Of a stretch of 64,000 nt of DNA, positions 17,937 to 25,313 are shown piece by piece. Each line of letters starts with the position of its first letter. Position 1 is the first letter of the stretch. The position numbers and the translations under genes were made by a program. The notes under the pieces are model-generated. The model was not told the origin of the DNA, did not search any database, and worked only from the letters and a program-made list of their open reading frames with translations. Source of the DNA: an uncultured bacterium (GTDB lineage: Bacteria; Bacillota; Clostridia; Oscillospirales; Acutalibacteraceae); NCBI GenBank assembly GCA_905215055.1, contig CAJMOH010000003.1, positions 1-64,000 of the forward strand, in the 5' to 3' direction.

Positions 17937-18695
17937 TTATTTTGCCTCCTTTCCGGAGGGCTTCTTATAATAGTAGTAACTGCTGCCGGAGTTTTTCCCC
18001 GTCAAGTCAGGGATGGCCGCCAGCAGGGGCAGGTCGAAGGTCTGCCGGACATACTCCTCGTCCCGGATCTGCTCGTCAAAGAGCACCCGCAGCACAATGA
18101 CGCCGCAGCTGACCACCGCCCCCAGCAGCAGCCCCAGGAGGGTGTACCGGGACAGGCTGGGGGAGGCTTTGTGGCTGGGCACCACGGCATAGTCCACAAT
18201 GCGCACGGAGCTGCCGTCCACGATCTCCGCGATGCGGTCCGGGAGCAGCTCGGCGATGGTATTGGCAATCTTCTCCGACTCCGCCGGGTCAGGGCTGGTG
18301 ACCTCGATGGAGAACACCTCCGTGGAGTTCACCGCCCCGGCTTCGATCATGTCGGAGAGGGTCTCATAATCGTAGGAAAGGCCCGCCGCCTCGATGACCT
18401 CCTCCAAGGTGGTGCGGGTTTTGAGGATGACGATGTAGGTGTCCACCAGGCTTTGGGCGGCGTTGAGGTCGCTCAAATCCACCTTGGTGCTGCCCACGGA
18501 CAGGGAGCTGTTGTTCACATACAGCATGGCGCTGGCCTTGTACAGGGGCGTGATGAGGAAGTAGGCGTAGGAAAAGGCCGCCGCCCCAAAAATCACCATG
18601 GCCAGGATGATGGCCCAGGCCCGGTGCCATAGGGCTTTCGCCAGCTGCACCAAGTCGATGACCATTTCGTTGTCTTGTTGTGTCTGTTTCTCCAC
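17937..18695 (-). CDS. cpsC: EPS chain-length/kinase-activator protein (Wzz/CpsC family)
   Basis: A 252-residue membrane protein with two helices, at about residues 27-50 and 185-210, around an extracytoplasmic domain (YKASAMLYVNNSSLSVGS near the first helix, proline-rich VVPSHKASPSLSRYTLLG before the second). The cytoplasmic C-terminal tail should bind and activate the BY-kinase. I prefer the GTG start at 18695 because AGGAGA lies 7 bases upstream; a TTG at 18746 is in frame but has no ribosome site. It is the first gene of the EPS operon and faces the putative invertible promoter segment. Confidence 0.93.
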   Translation of the reverse strand: MEKQTQQDNEMVIDLVQLAKALWHRAWAIILAMVIFGAAAFSYAYFLITPLYKASAMLYVNNSSLSVGSTKVDLSDLNAAQSLVDTYIVILKTRTTLEEVIEAAGLSYDYETLSDMIEAGAVNSTEVFSIEVTSPDPAESEKIANTIAELLPDRIAEIVDGSSVRIVDYAVVPSHKASPSLSRYTLLGLLLGAVVSCGVIVLRVLFDEQIRDEEYVRQTFDLPLLAAIPDLTGKNSGSSYYYYKKPSGKEAK

Positions 18696-18759
18696 GGGAT
18701 ACTCTCCTGTTTTCTCTATACTTGCGGAGGGCGCACCTCCGTCCAAGGACCCATTTTAG

Positions 18760-18779
18760 ACAATATGATAATAATGTCC
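18760..18779. repeat. Left inverted repeat of the putative switch
   Basis: ACAATATGATAATAATGTCC; its reverse complement matches 19 of 20 bases of the right copy at 19013-19032. A shorter related block (AAAATGTCCAAAAA) recurs inside at about 18880 and, inverted, across the right repeat; it may be an extra recombinase-binding arm. Confidence 0.8.
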
Positions 18780-18937
18780 CATAGAGGAAAAAAGGAGTTT
18801 TCCTTGGGAGGCTACATTTATATCAATGTCACTACATAACAATTAATAAAATCTGAATACAAAATATAACGAAAAAGAAAATGTCCAAAAAATCCACATT
18901 CTTCAGCGAATTTCACATACCCGCCATGGATTTCCAC

Positions 18938-18966
18938 TTGCTTCTAGCACCGAATCATGGTAGAAT
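18938..18966 (+). promoter_or_regulatory. Promoter inside the invertible segment
   Basis: TTGCTT at 18938-18943, a 17-base spacer, and TAGAAT at 18961-18966. It reads rightward, away from the EPS operon. Inversion between the flanking repeats would place its -10 box at about 18826-18831 reading leftward, about 130 bases before the CpsC start. Confidence 0.55.
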
Positions 18967-19012
18967 AAGTCAGTTAAATCATTTGGTTAGTTGGGGATTC
19001 CCCGGTATTTTT

Positions 19013-19032
19013 GGACATTTTTATCATATTGT
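19013..19032. repeat. Right inverted repeat of the putative switch
   Basis: GGACATTTTTATCATATTGT, the inverted partner of 18760-18779 with one mismatch. It lies about 70 bases beyond the recombinase stop codon. Confidence 0.8.
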
Positions 19033-19061
19033 TTGACTTTCCCGCTCTTCCATGCTATAGT
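19033..19061 (+). promoter_or_regulatory. Promoter-like sequence abutting the right inverted repeat
   Basis: TTGACT at 19033-19038 begins on the base after the repeat; a 17-base spacer and TATAGT at 19056-19061 follow. It reads rightward into the 3' end of the recombinase gene, hence antisense to it. It lies outside the invertible part. Confidence 0.45.
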
Positions 19062-19099
19062 TGATTCAGTGATTTTCCGACAACATTATCATTATGCCT

Positions 19100-19939
19100 T
19101 TATAAGATCAGCCGCAGCCGTTCCAGGGTGTGGGCGTGCTCCACGCCGGTGGAGATGAGGTAAATGCGGGTGGTTTCCATGGAGCTGTGGCCCAGTACAT
19201 CCGCCAATTTTGCCACATCGTGGCAGGCTTTGTAGAACACCCGGGCAAACAAATGCCGCAGATTGTGGGGGAACACTTTCGACGCCGCCACCCTGGCCCT
19301 TTCACAGACGGACTTCATCTCCGCCCAAATCTGCTTTCTGGAAAGACTGGTGCCGTTTCTGGTGAGGAACACCTCGCCGGAGACGGTCTTTTGTTTTTTG
19401 GCGTACTTTAGGAGCTTCCGGCACAGTTTATTGGGCAGCAGGATGGTGCGGATTTTCCCTTTTAAAGAAATCTCCGTCTTGCCCAGTTTGAGGGCTTCTA
19501 CCGTAATATATTTCACCTCGCTGACCCGGATGCCGGTGGAGCAGATGGTCTCTAGCAATAGCACCAGGCGCTCCCGGCCGCTGGACTGGGCGGCGGACAC
19601 CAGGCGGGCGTACTCCTCCCGGGTCAGCTCTTTGCTCTCCTCACGGAACAAGCGCCGCTGGATGCGCAGGGTTTTCACCTGGCAGTCGTACCAGCCCAAA
19701 AAGGCGAAAAACCGGTTGAGGGACACCAGCATGGTGTTCACCGTGCCTGGGCGGTAATTCGTCACCAGGTGTTCTTTCCATTGGGCAGCCAGCTCCTTGG
19801 TGACGTGCCTCTCCCCTGCCCAGGCGGCGAAGGCCCGGATGTGCCGCAGGTAGTTCTCGATGGTGGAACCGCTGCGCTCGTCCTCCTGGAGCTGGCGGGA
19901 GAAATCGGACAGCTGTTCGAAAACGATGTGTTTTTCCAT
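19100..19939 (-). CDS. Tyrosine recombinase (probable DNA invertase)
   Basis: A 279-residue phage-integrase-family enzyme. The N-terminal core-binding domain (about 5-95, ENYLRHIRAFAAW) is followed by the catalytic domain with all active residues: Arg in CSTGIRVSEV, Lys in LKGKIRTILL, His-x-x-Arg in FPHNLRHLFA, His in LGHSSMETT and the nucleophile Tyr in TRIYLI. ATG at 19939 is preceded by AGGAGG 8 bases upstream; the longer frame to 19987 lacks a site. It ends about 70 bases from the right inverted repeat of the putative switch and is transcribed toward it, the usual arrangement for a dedicated invertase. It could alternatively be a stray integrase of the element starting at 22.9 kb, but no attachment-site duplication is visible. 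Confidence 0.9.
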   Translation of the reverse strand: MEKHIVFEQLSDFSRQLQEDERSGSTIENYLRHIRAFAAWAGERHVTKELAAQWKEHLVTNYRPGTVNTMLVSLNRFFAFLGWYDCQVKTLRIQRRLFREESKELTREEYARLVSAAQSSGRERLVLLLETICSTGIRVSEVKYITVEALKLGKTEISLKGKIRTILLPNKLCRKLLKYAKKQKTVSGEVFLTRNGTSLSRKQIWAEMKSVCERARVAASKVFPHNLRHLFARVFYKACHDVAKLADVLGHSSMETTRIYLISTGVEHAHTLERLRLIL

Positions 19940-20000
19940 GGTGCAAATCCTCCTGTCTAGGTTTTCTAGTGTTTCGTAAAATACCATGAGTATACAAAAC

Positions 20001-20025
20001 GGCGGCCCCTCTGGAAAGGGCCGCC
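20001..20025 (-). terminator. GC hairpin in the recombinase leader
   Basis: Perfect 8-bp stem GGCGGCCC/GGGCCGCC followed, on the minus strand, by GTTTTGT. It lies upstream of the recombinase start, so it could attenuate that gene. Confidence 0.45.
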
Positions 20026-20121
20026 CATCCCATTTGTAAGATTCTTTTCAGAAAATTCCCGCCCCTTCCCCTTTGTCCTGTGGTATAATAGCCTCAGAAT
20101 CGAAACGAGAGAAGGACGTCC

Positions 20122-20652
20122 ATGACCACGAAACGCAAAACCACCGCCCTCATCCTGACCTTGCTGCTGCTGTGCAACCTGGGGTTTATCTGGGGCAACT
20201 CCCTGGTGAGCAAGGCCGAGTCCCGGGATTTGAGCCTGAACGTGCTCCACCTGCTGCCGGGGTTCCTGCAGGCCCTCATCCCCGATGAGGAGACGCTGCT
20301 CCACCTGGTGCGCAAAGCCGCCCACTTCACGGAATTCGCCTGCCTGGGCGGGCTGTCCGCCGGCTTGCTTGCCCTGTTCCGAAAGGTGAGTTTCCACCCG
20401 GTGGTGCACCTGTTCTGCGGCGGGTTCTTTGTGGCCGCCATCGACGAGACCATCCAGATCTTCACGAACCGGGGCTCCCAGCTCCAGGACGTGTGGCTGG
20501 ACTTTGCCGGGTTCTCGGCAGGGCTTGTTTTAGTGCTGGTGGTGCGGACCATCGCCTGCCGGAAGCCCCAGGGGGCGGCTGCGCAGCCTAGTCCGGAGAA
20601 CATCATCTCTTTTCCGGAAGAGCAGGCGCGGCGGAATAGGAAGGCAAAGTGA
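20122..20652 (+). CDS. VanZ-family membrane protein
   Basis: A 176-residue membrane protein with a first helix at about 8-28, then the VanZ pattern LVRKAAHFTEFACLGGLSAG and AAIDETIQIFTNRGSQLQDVWLDFAG, carrying the conserved K-A-A-H and D-E-x-x-Q residues, with further helices. A -10-like TATAAT at 20083-20088 lies upstream. Its 3' end overlaps the convergent signal peptidase gene by 50 bases. Function is unknown beyond family membership. Confidence 0.88.
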   Translation: MTTKRKTTALILTLLLLCNLGFIWGNSLVSKAESRDLSLNVLHLLPGFLQALIPDEETLLHLVRKAAHFTEFACLGGLSAGLLALFRKVSFHPVVHLFCGGFFVAAIDETIQIFTNRGSQLQDVWLDFAGFSAGLVLVLVVRTIACRKPQGAAAQPSPENIISFPEEQARRNRKAK

Positions 20653-21067
20653 CGGCCAAAATCTCTTGCTTCTCCAGGAAAGGCAAACTCCACAGCCTGC
20701 TGTCCACGGATGCCTCCCGGCTATCCCCCACCACAAAGAAACAACCCTTCGGCACAATCAGGACCCGGCTGGCGCCGGGCAGCGGTTCATTTACCGAGAA
20801 GTTCCCGCTCTCGTTGTCCAAGTAAACTCTGTCCCCCTCCCCCGCCGCAATGCGTTTCACCAGGGTCTTGCCTTCGTGGCGGAAGATGACCACATCGCCC
20901 CGTTCCAATTCCCCGAAAATCCGGCTCCCTAAAATCACACTGCCCGCCGGGATGGTGGGCTCCATGGACGCCGAAGGGACATAGCCCAGAAACAGCACAA
21001 ACCGGAACAGCGCCCACACCGCCAGGCACAGGGTTGCCGGGAGCAGCGTCCAGCGAAATCTTCTCAC
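20603..21067 (-). CDS. lepB: Type I signal peptidase
   Basis: A 154-residue peptidase of family S26. One N-terminal membrane helix is followed by YVPSASMEPTIPAGS with the catalytic Ser, GDVVIFRHEGKTLVKRI with the catalytic Lys, and FVVGDSREASVDSRLWS, the conserved GDSRxxSxDSR box. The GTG start at 21067 has GGGGGAA upstream; longer starts would overlap the terminator of the gene upstream. It should process secreted precursors, perhaps the several surface proteins of this region. It is short compared with LepB of enteric bacteria but normal for Clostridia. Confidence 0.9.
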   Translation of the reverse strand: MRRFRWTLLPATLCLAVWALFRFVLFLGYVPSASMEPTIPAGSVILGSRIFGELERGDVVIFRHEGKTLVKRIAAGEGDRVYLDNESGNFSVNEPLPGASRVLIVPKGCFFVVGDSREASVDSRLWSLPFLEKQEILAVTLPSYSAAPALPEKR

Positions 21068-21084
21068 ATTGCATTCCCCCATAT

Positions 21085-21127
21085 AAAAAATGAGGGCTCG
21101 CCGTGAATTCACTCACAGCGGGCCCTC
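21085..21127 (-). terminator. Rho-independent terminator of the AlbA/Schlafen-type gene
   Basis: On the minus strand a long near-perfect hairpin (stem GAGGGCCCGC with GCGaGCCCTC, central TGAGTGAATTCAC) is followed by ATTTTTTAT. It ends the gene at 21167 just before the signal peptidase gene. Confidence 0.8.
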
Positions 21128-21166
21128 GTCTTCCCTATTCCCTATTCGCTTTCTACCATCGCTCTT

Positions 21167-22681
21167 CTAATCTTTCAACTGGTAGGTCCTGTTTCGGTTA
21201 GCTCCCAAAGGTTCGATTACGCCTTTTTCTACCATTTTAGCCAGCAATTTTCTTGCCCGTTCCGGGCTGACTCCCAGCAGATCTGCTATCTGGGAGGCTT
21301 TGCACCTGGGGTGATCCGTTAGAAATTCCACAATCGCAGTCTCCTGCATGGCGGTTTTCAATCTTCTCGGATACCTGTTTTCTCTGTGTTTACCGCTTGC
21401 GTTTGGAGTGTTATCGGTCTCCATTTGCGAGTTATCGGTATTTGTATCGATAACCTGTGTTTCATGACCGATAATGAGGGAAACCGTAATGCGTTCCGGA
21501 TCAAAACTCTCCCGGATCACGGGGGCAGGCCAGCCCTGTTTGCTCCAAACACTGAAGATATTGGGAATACCGCTGCCAGCCCGCTCACCAATGTTGATGA
21601 GGTTGAACATCTTGATAAGCACAGCGTTCCTCGGATCGGAGATTCCGCCGCTGATGGCGGCCTCAACATCCACGCGGAACCCGCCGGGATTGGAAAAAGA
21701 GAAGCTCTCTGGTGTTTTCTCAATGACGATTCCCTGCCGGCCGTAATAATCCGCATTGATCAGGCAGTTGGCCAGAGCTTCCCGCAGTGCCTCATGGATT
21801 GGAGTGTCATCCACGCGGCTTCCATTTTTCATTTGGAATGGGGTTCGAATATCCAGCGCAAGCCGGTTGTAGACGCGGAAGTAAAAATCATAGAGATTCC
21901 CGCTCCAGTCGCCGGAAGACGATACGAACCTATCTGTCCAGCGGACCTGGGAATCCATCTTTTCACGGTAATCCAGAAAATAGTTGGGGAATTCTTTGAC
22001 GATCTCGTATTCATTGCCAAACATCAGCAAGCCGGCCCCAGTTGGGTGGAGTGTCCCTTGCCTGTCCCGGCCTACCGCTCCAATTTTGTAGAGGAATTCC
22101 TGGTCTGAGTTTCCCTCCCACACATGGCCAGGCCGACAGGCTTGCATCCGCGTCCGGTAGCTGTGAAGGGATTCCCGATTCAGTGCGTCTAAATCCAAAT
22201 TTTCCAGAACGATCATGTCCTGGGTGCGCATGGCGGCATCGCGGAGCATGGCGCGGACTTCCTCCTGGGTGCAACGGTAGTCTCCCTCCCCATTGCGGCG
22301 GTAGCTCTCCCGCAAAGGGTTGTCCAACAGATACACGGGGCGGTCTGCTCTTTGAGCTCGTGGGACGTTGATTACTACGATGCTTTTTTCATCCACGCTC
22401 TCCACGGAAACATCACTGCCGGAAAGGATGTTCACGCTCACCTTGTTGACGTTATTGACAATGTTCCAAAACTCTTTGACAAGTAGATCCGGGTCAGGCA
22501 CACCCACCGCCTCCAACTGCTTGTGCTCATCTTCTATAACGCCAAGGAGAATGATGCCTCCCAGTGTGTTGGCAAAGGCGGAATACGTCTCCCAGATACT
22601 GCGGGGCAGTCCTCCCCGGGCTTTCTTTGCCTCAATCCGGTTATTCTCCCGATATTTCTCTAAATGCGTAAGGTCAATCAT
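21167..22681 (-). CDS. AlbA_2/Schlafen-like DNA-binding, GHKL-type regulator (RecG-like helicase annotation)
   Basis: About 504 residues. The N-terminal AlbA_2 domain reads ENNRIEAKKARGGLP, ETYSAFANTLGGIILLGV and YRRNGEGDYRCTQEEV, the standard pattern E-x-K, FaNT-GG and YvR-Gs. The middle holds an ATPase-like part with LREALANCLINADYYG (the N-box-like element of the HATPase_c_4 family) and GERAGSGIPNIF. The C-terminal ~70 residues form a winged helix (CKASQIADLLGVSPERARKLL). These proteins are often misnamed ATP-dependent helicases; they are predicted transcriptional regulators. ATG at 22681 has GGGAGG 7 bases upstream. Its target is unknown; it is next to, but not clearly part of, the conjugative block. 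Confidence 0.85.
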   Translation of the reverse strand: MIDLTHLEKYRENNRIEAKKARGGLPRSIWETYSAFANTLGGIILLGVIEDEHKQLEAVGVPDPDLLVKEFWNIVNNVNKVSVNILSGSDVSVESVDEKSIVVINVPRAQRADRPVYLLDNPLRESYRRNGEGDYRCTQEEVRAMLRDAAMRTQDMIVLENLDLDALNRESLHSYRTRMQACRPGHVWEGNSDQEFLYKIGAVGRDRQGTLHPTGAGLLMFGNEYEIVKEFPNYFLDYREKMDSQVRWTDRFVSSSGDWSGNLYDFYFRVYNRLALDIRTPFQMKNGSRVDDTPIHEALREALANCLINADYYGRQGIVIEKTPESFSFSNPGGFRVDVEAAISGGISDPRNAVLIKMFNLINIGERAGSGIPNIFSVWSKQGWPAPVIRESFDPERITVSLIIGHETQVIDTNTDNSQMETDNTPNASGKHRENRYPRRLKTAMQETAIVEFLTDHPRCKASQIADLLGVSPERARKLLAKMVEKGVIEPLGANRNRTYQLKD

Positions 22682-22991
22682 GGAATGGCCTCCCATAATG
22701 ATTTCTCTTTCTGTGATGCGTTATCAGCGAAACCGCCCGAAGATCGATTCATCAGCTTTAACTGGGCTTTCTGCGCCACATGAGGTATACCAATAATTAT
22801 ACCGGCAAAACTGCGGGAAAGCAAGGCGAGACTCCAATACTGGAACCAGAGTGCCATGGCGCTGGAGAAAGGGCTTCCCCTAGCGTAAACGGTAGTATCG
22901 CAAATCATCATAGAAATCACAATGTTTCGACCTTGTGCCCCCTAAACAAAAAAGAAAGCACACCGTGATTCTCACAATGTGTCTTCGCCCT
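22682..22991. other. Junction between AlbA/Schlafen gene and conjugative block
   Basis: About 310 bases. A minus-strand frame of 80 codons (22678-22920) ends with an ATGA overlap on the next gene, but its composition and lack of a ribosome site argue against a real protein. I see a terminator next to the sigma-factor gene and nothing else firm. Confidence 0.4.
22945..22981 (-). terminator. Terminator after the sigma-factor-like gene
   Basis: Minus strand: CACA..GTGAgaaTCAC..TGTG hairpin followed by a T-rich tract (TTTCTTTTTTG). It closes the conjugative block on this side. Confidence 0.7.
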
Positions 22992-23498
22992 TTATCCCAT
23001 AGATCGCAGCAGCTTCCTCGCCCTGGCCTCCCAGGCGGTGACGTGGTTGTCCGGCGCACCGAGGATTTCCCCGATCTCCCTGGTGGAATAGCCCTTTGCC
23101 CGGAGCCGAATGGCCTGCATCCCCTTCTTGGTCACCCCGGCAGCGGACCGCTCCGCCTGCTCCAGCAATGCCTCCCACTCCGCAGTGGACTCCCACCGCC
23201 CCTCCTCTCCCTGACCCTCCCAGAAAGGCAGGTCCACGGCAAGTTCGGTGTTACTCCGGCGAGAAGCGTAGATCAGGGCCGTGCAGATTTCGTTCCAGAT
23301 CAGCCGGTAGGCGTAGGTGGAAAAGCATCCGCCCTTGTCCGTGGCGGCAGCCTTGCACAGGCCCACACACCCAATCTGGAACAAATCCTCCCTGGTGTAC
23401 ATTCCAAAGTTGTCCCCATGGACCTTGTCCTGGAGGACCTTGCCCACCAATCCCATGTTCTTCTCCGCTTTGCGCTGCTGTTCCGCTGTCAGTGTCAC
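22992..23498 (-). CDS. Sigma-70-like factor of the conjugative block
   Basis: A 168-residue protein with a region 2-like part (VHGDNFGMYTREDLFQIGCVGLCKAA, then GGCFSTYAYRLIWNEICTAL, matching the core-binding and -10-binding helices) and a C-terminal region 4-like helix-turn-helix (AIRLRAKGYSTREIGEILGAPDNHVTAWEARARKLL). This makes it a small sigma factor of the sort carried by Clostridial mobile elements. The GTG start at 23498 overlaps the stop of the zinc-ribbon gene by four bases (GTGA) and has GGGAGGAA 7-8 bases upstream. It may direct transcription of element genes or be a sporulation-sigma relative; promoter preference is unknown. Confidence 0.78.
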   Translation of the reverse strand: MTLTAEQQRKAEKNMGLVGKVLQDKVHGDNFGMYTREDLFQIGCVGLCKAAATDKGGCFSTYAYRLIWNEICTALIYASRRSNTELAVDLPFWEGQGEEGRWESTAEWEALLEQAERSAAGVTKKGMQAIRLRAKGYSTREIGEILGAPDNHVTAWEARARKLLRSMG

Positions 23499-23905
23499 GA
23501 CGCATTCCTCCCTCTTCTCTCTAAAAGCTCCCGGCTCCTCTCCAGAACCAGCCGGCAGTTGTACTCCCCCAGGCAGCCGATGTGGGCCTGGGACTGGGGC
23601 AGCCCCAGCAGCTCCCCCAGCCACCGGTAGGCCCCGTCCTTGGTCATAAGCCCCTCCTTGTAGAGCCGGTCGAACTGGTCGTGGGCCTGACGCCGCAGGG
23701 CACGCAGGTCGCCGTTGGCCAGGGTGCCCAAGGGGAGCTTCGTCCCCGGCTGCACCCGAACATAGGCGTCGCATTCCGGATAGCGGGAGCACACATAGAG
23801 CATGACGCCTTTTTTGTTCTCCTGGTAGATCCCCTCCGCACTGCGGTACACCACCGGCGCCCCGCAGTAGGGGCAGCGCATGGCGCGTTTCTTTTTGTGT
23901 TTCAA
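23495..23905 (-). CDS. Zinc-ribbon protein (DUF3268-like) of the conjugative block
   Basis: A 136-residue protein. The N-terminus has CPYCGAPVVYRSAEGIY and VCSRYPECDAYVRV, two cysteine pairs that should bind one zinc, followed by RALRRQAHDQFDRLYKEGL and a helical C-terminal half. This pattern (zinc ribbon, PGTKLPLGTLA, helical part) is common in small proteins of Clostridial and phage elements. The TTG at 23905 is chosen because GGAGGTGA is about 8 bases upstream; the frame also opens with a TTG at 23923. The gene is coupled with the sigma factor that follows. A role in replication or regulation is only suggested by context. Confidence 0.75.
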   Translation of the reverse strand: MKHKKKRAMRCPYCGAPVVYRSAEGIYQENKKGVMLYVCSRYPECDAYVRVQPGTKLPLGTLANGDLRALRRQAHDQFDRLYKEGLMTKDGAYRWLGELLGLPQSQAHIGCLGEYNCRLVLERSRELLERRGRNAS

Positions 23906-23935
23906 TGGGTTTGTCACCTCCAAAAGCCTTGATAA

Positions 23936-23979
23936 AACAAAAAAGCGTGCTGCAAACGAAAAACACTCTGCAACACGCT
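23936..23979 (-). terminator. Terminator-like hairpin in the leader of the zinc-ribbon gene
   Basis: Minus strand: AGCGTGtTGCA/TGCAgCACGCT stem with a 14-base loop followed by TTTTTTGTTTT. It sits about 30-70 bases upstream of the start, so transcription of the gene may need read-through or its own promoter. Confidence 0.7.
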
Positions 23980-24033
23980 AAATCATCCAATATAAAACAA
24001 ACACTCACACTATTCGGTTTTCAAAGAAGAAAA

Positions 24034-24052
24034 GGCCGCCGGCCTGGCGGCC
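24034..24052 (-). terminator. GC-rich terminator-like hairpin
   Basis: Perfect GGCCGCC/GGCGGCC stem with a 5-base loop; on the minus strand it is followed by TTTTCTTCTT. It closes the S1-protein transcript and precedes the zinc-ribbon gene. Confidence 0.7.
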
Positions 24053-24094
24053 CTTATCTTTCAAAACAGCCTACGCCGTGTGGAGGTCGCAGCC

Positions 24095-24268
24095 TCACGC
24101 TGCCGCCCGCGGCCCGCCGGCGATCGTCACCGCCAAGCAGAGCCGGAGATCCAGCCGATCTTCCGTAACAGGTTCCCCATCCACCCGGATGGGTGCTGGC
24201 GGAGGGGTACCTTCCTCCGCACCTGTTAGCCTGAGCGCAGGCTTCCTGACATCCATACCATAGCACAT
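24095..24268 (-). CDS. Small protein of unknown function
   Basis: A possible 57-residue protein (MCYGMDVRKPALRLTGAEEG...). ATG at 24268 has AAGGGG 6 bases upstream. It follows the S1-domain gene closely and is itself followed by a terminator-like hairpin, which supports a real transcript end. I recognise no domain; a Pro-rich middle and an Arg/Leu-rich end are all that is visible. Confidence 0.4.
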   Translation of the reverse strand: MCYGMDVRKPALRLTGAEEGTPPPAPIRVDGEPVTEDRLDLRLCLAVTIAGGPRAAA

Positions 24269-24314
24269 TTGTTCCCCTTTGTCAAGGATTTTCTGAAACT
24301 TTGTTCGATTTTCC

Positions 24315-25295
24315 TTAGTGAGGTACCGCAATGTGGACGATGACGCCCCAAATTCGGTTGGTCTCCTGGTTGATGCCCAGAATCCGCACCGTCACCCTGG
24401 CTCCCCTGGGAGGCCTTCCCCGCTTGGGGTAGCTGCACAGGCAGTCCACGCCCCCGTCCAAGGCCACAAATACTCCGGTAGTGTCCACCATGCTCACGGT
24501 ACCCACATACCGGTTGCCCACAGAGTAGCGCCGCAATGCTTTCTCGTAGGGATTCTCCCCCGCCTGCTTCACCGAGGCCCGCACCCGGATGTGATCCCGG
24601 TCCGTCCGGTCGATGGCCAAAATCTTCACCAGCACCCGCTGGCCTGCCTGGAAGGCGGCGGTGGCGTCCAGCATCCGCTGGTAGCTCAGCTCTGCCAGAG
24701 GGATGTACACCTCCACGCCGAACAGATCCACAAAGATGCCCGGCCGGATCACCGAGACCACACGCCCCTCGGCGCAAACGCCGCCGTAGAGCCGGTAGTT
24801 CCCCTCCCGGTCCGGGGTGAAGTAGTACTCCCGGCGCTTGAGGGCCATGGCTTCCAGCCGGCTGGCTGCGGCGACGCCCGCTTTGGCGTCCAGGCCCTTC
24901 ACGACATAGTCCACCTCCGCTCCCATCCGCTTGTTGAGCAGATCGAAGAGCACATCCCCCTGGGGCCTGCCCCGCAGGTCCTCCGGCAGCTCCACCATCT
25001 CCTCCGCCGGGATGATGACCTTAAAGTCCCCGTGGTACAGCACCGCCCGGCAGTGCTCCGGGTCCCGCTCCCCCCGCTCGATCCCTTCCACGGTTCCCGT
25101 AAGGATCCGGCGGGACTTTAGGGACTCCACCAGATCCAGCAGGCTGTTGCGGGCCTTGTCCGCCTCCGTCTCCAACCCCAGCCTGCCATCGATGGACAGA
25201 ACCGGAGACGGCCGGGGTATTCTGCTTGCCTGACGTGGCGGAGTATCGTTCTGGGGATTTTCTGGTTCTTGGGTAGTTTTGGTTTCTTCTTCCAT
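24315..25295 (-). CDS. S1 RNA-binding domain protein of the conjugative block
   Basis: A 326-residue protein with an acidic, Pro-rich N-terminus and two recognisable S1-type OB folds: about 165-240 (GGVCAEGRVVSVIRPGIFVDLFGVEVYIPLAELSY, then DRTDRDHIRVRASVKQ) and about 255-325 (VGNRYVGTVSMVDTTGVFVALDGGVDCLCSYP). A degenerate third unit may lie at 60-130. The gene follows the coupling-protein gene by 18 bases with AAGGAGG 8 bases before ATG. S1 proteins of this type travel with Clostridial conjugative elements; an RNA-binding or translation role is inferred, the partner is unknown. Confidence 0.82.
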   Translation of the reverse strand: MEEETKTTQEPENPQNDTPPRQASRIPRPSPVLSIDGRLGLETEADKARNSLLDLVESLKSRRILTGTVEGIERGERDPEHCRAVLYHGDFKVIIPAEEMVELPEDLRGRPQGDVLFDLLNKRMGAEVDYVVKGLDAKAGVAAASRLEAMALKRREYYFTPDREGNYRLYGGVCAEGRVVSVIRPGIFVDLFGVEVYIPLAELSYQRMLDATAAFQAGQRVLVKILAIDRTDRDHIRVRASVKQAGENPYEKALRRYSVGNRYVGTVSMVDTTGVFVALDGGVDCLCSYPKRGRPPRGARVTVRILGINQETNRIWGVIVHIAVPH

Positions 25296-25313
25296 ACAGT
25301 TTGCCTCCTTATC

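Larger units (their letters stand above)
18760..19032. promoter_or_regulatory. Putative invertible promoter segment controlling the EPS operon
   Basis: Between the EPS operon start and the recombinase gene lies a 273-base segment bounded by inverted repeats at 18760-18779 and 19013-19032. The repeats are 20 bp with one mismatch (ACAATATGATAaTAATGTCC against the reverse complement of the right copy, which has A at the lower-case position). The enclosed DNA carries a sigma-70-like promoter on the plus strand. A complete tyrosine recombinase gene starts to the right and reads toward the segment. This is the layout of DNA-inversion switches. Seen: repeats, promoter elements, recombinase. Inferred: inversion and control of EPS. 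As written, the promoter points away from the operon (off state). Confidence 0.7.

Noticed and set aside
19100..19939. Recombinase as integrase of the conjugative block
   Set aside because: It is separated from the block by three unrelated genes, faces away from it, no direct att repeats were found, and inverted repeats next to it fit inversion better; not fully excluded.
22678..22920. 80-codon minus-strand frame before the AlbA/Schlafen gene
   Set aside because: No ribosome site, no known motif and unusual residue composition; kept only as a note on the intergenic region.
23936..23979. Hairpin considered as an integron attC or IS end
   Set aside because: It is followed by a T-run and lies after a gene in the right orientation; a terminator explains it and no transposase or integron integrase is near.
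23499..24008. Upstream extension of the sigma-factor frame to 338 codons
   Set aside because: It overlaps the zinc-ribbon gene and has biased shadow composition; the GTG at 23498 with its ribosome site is sufficient.
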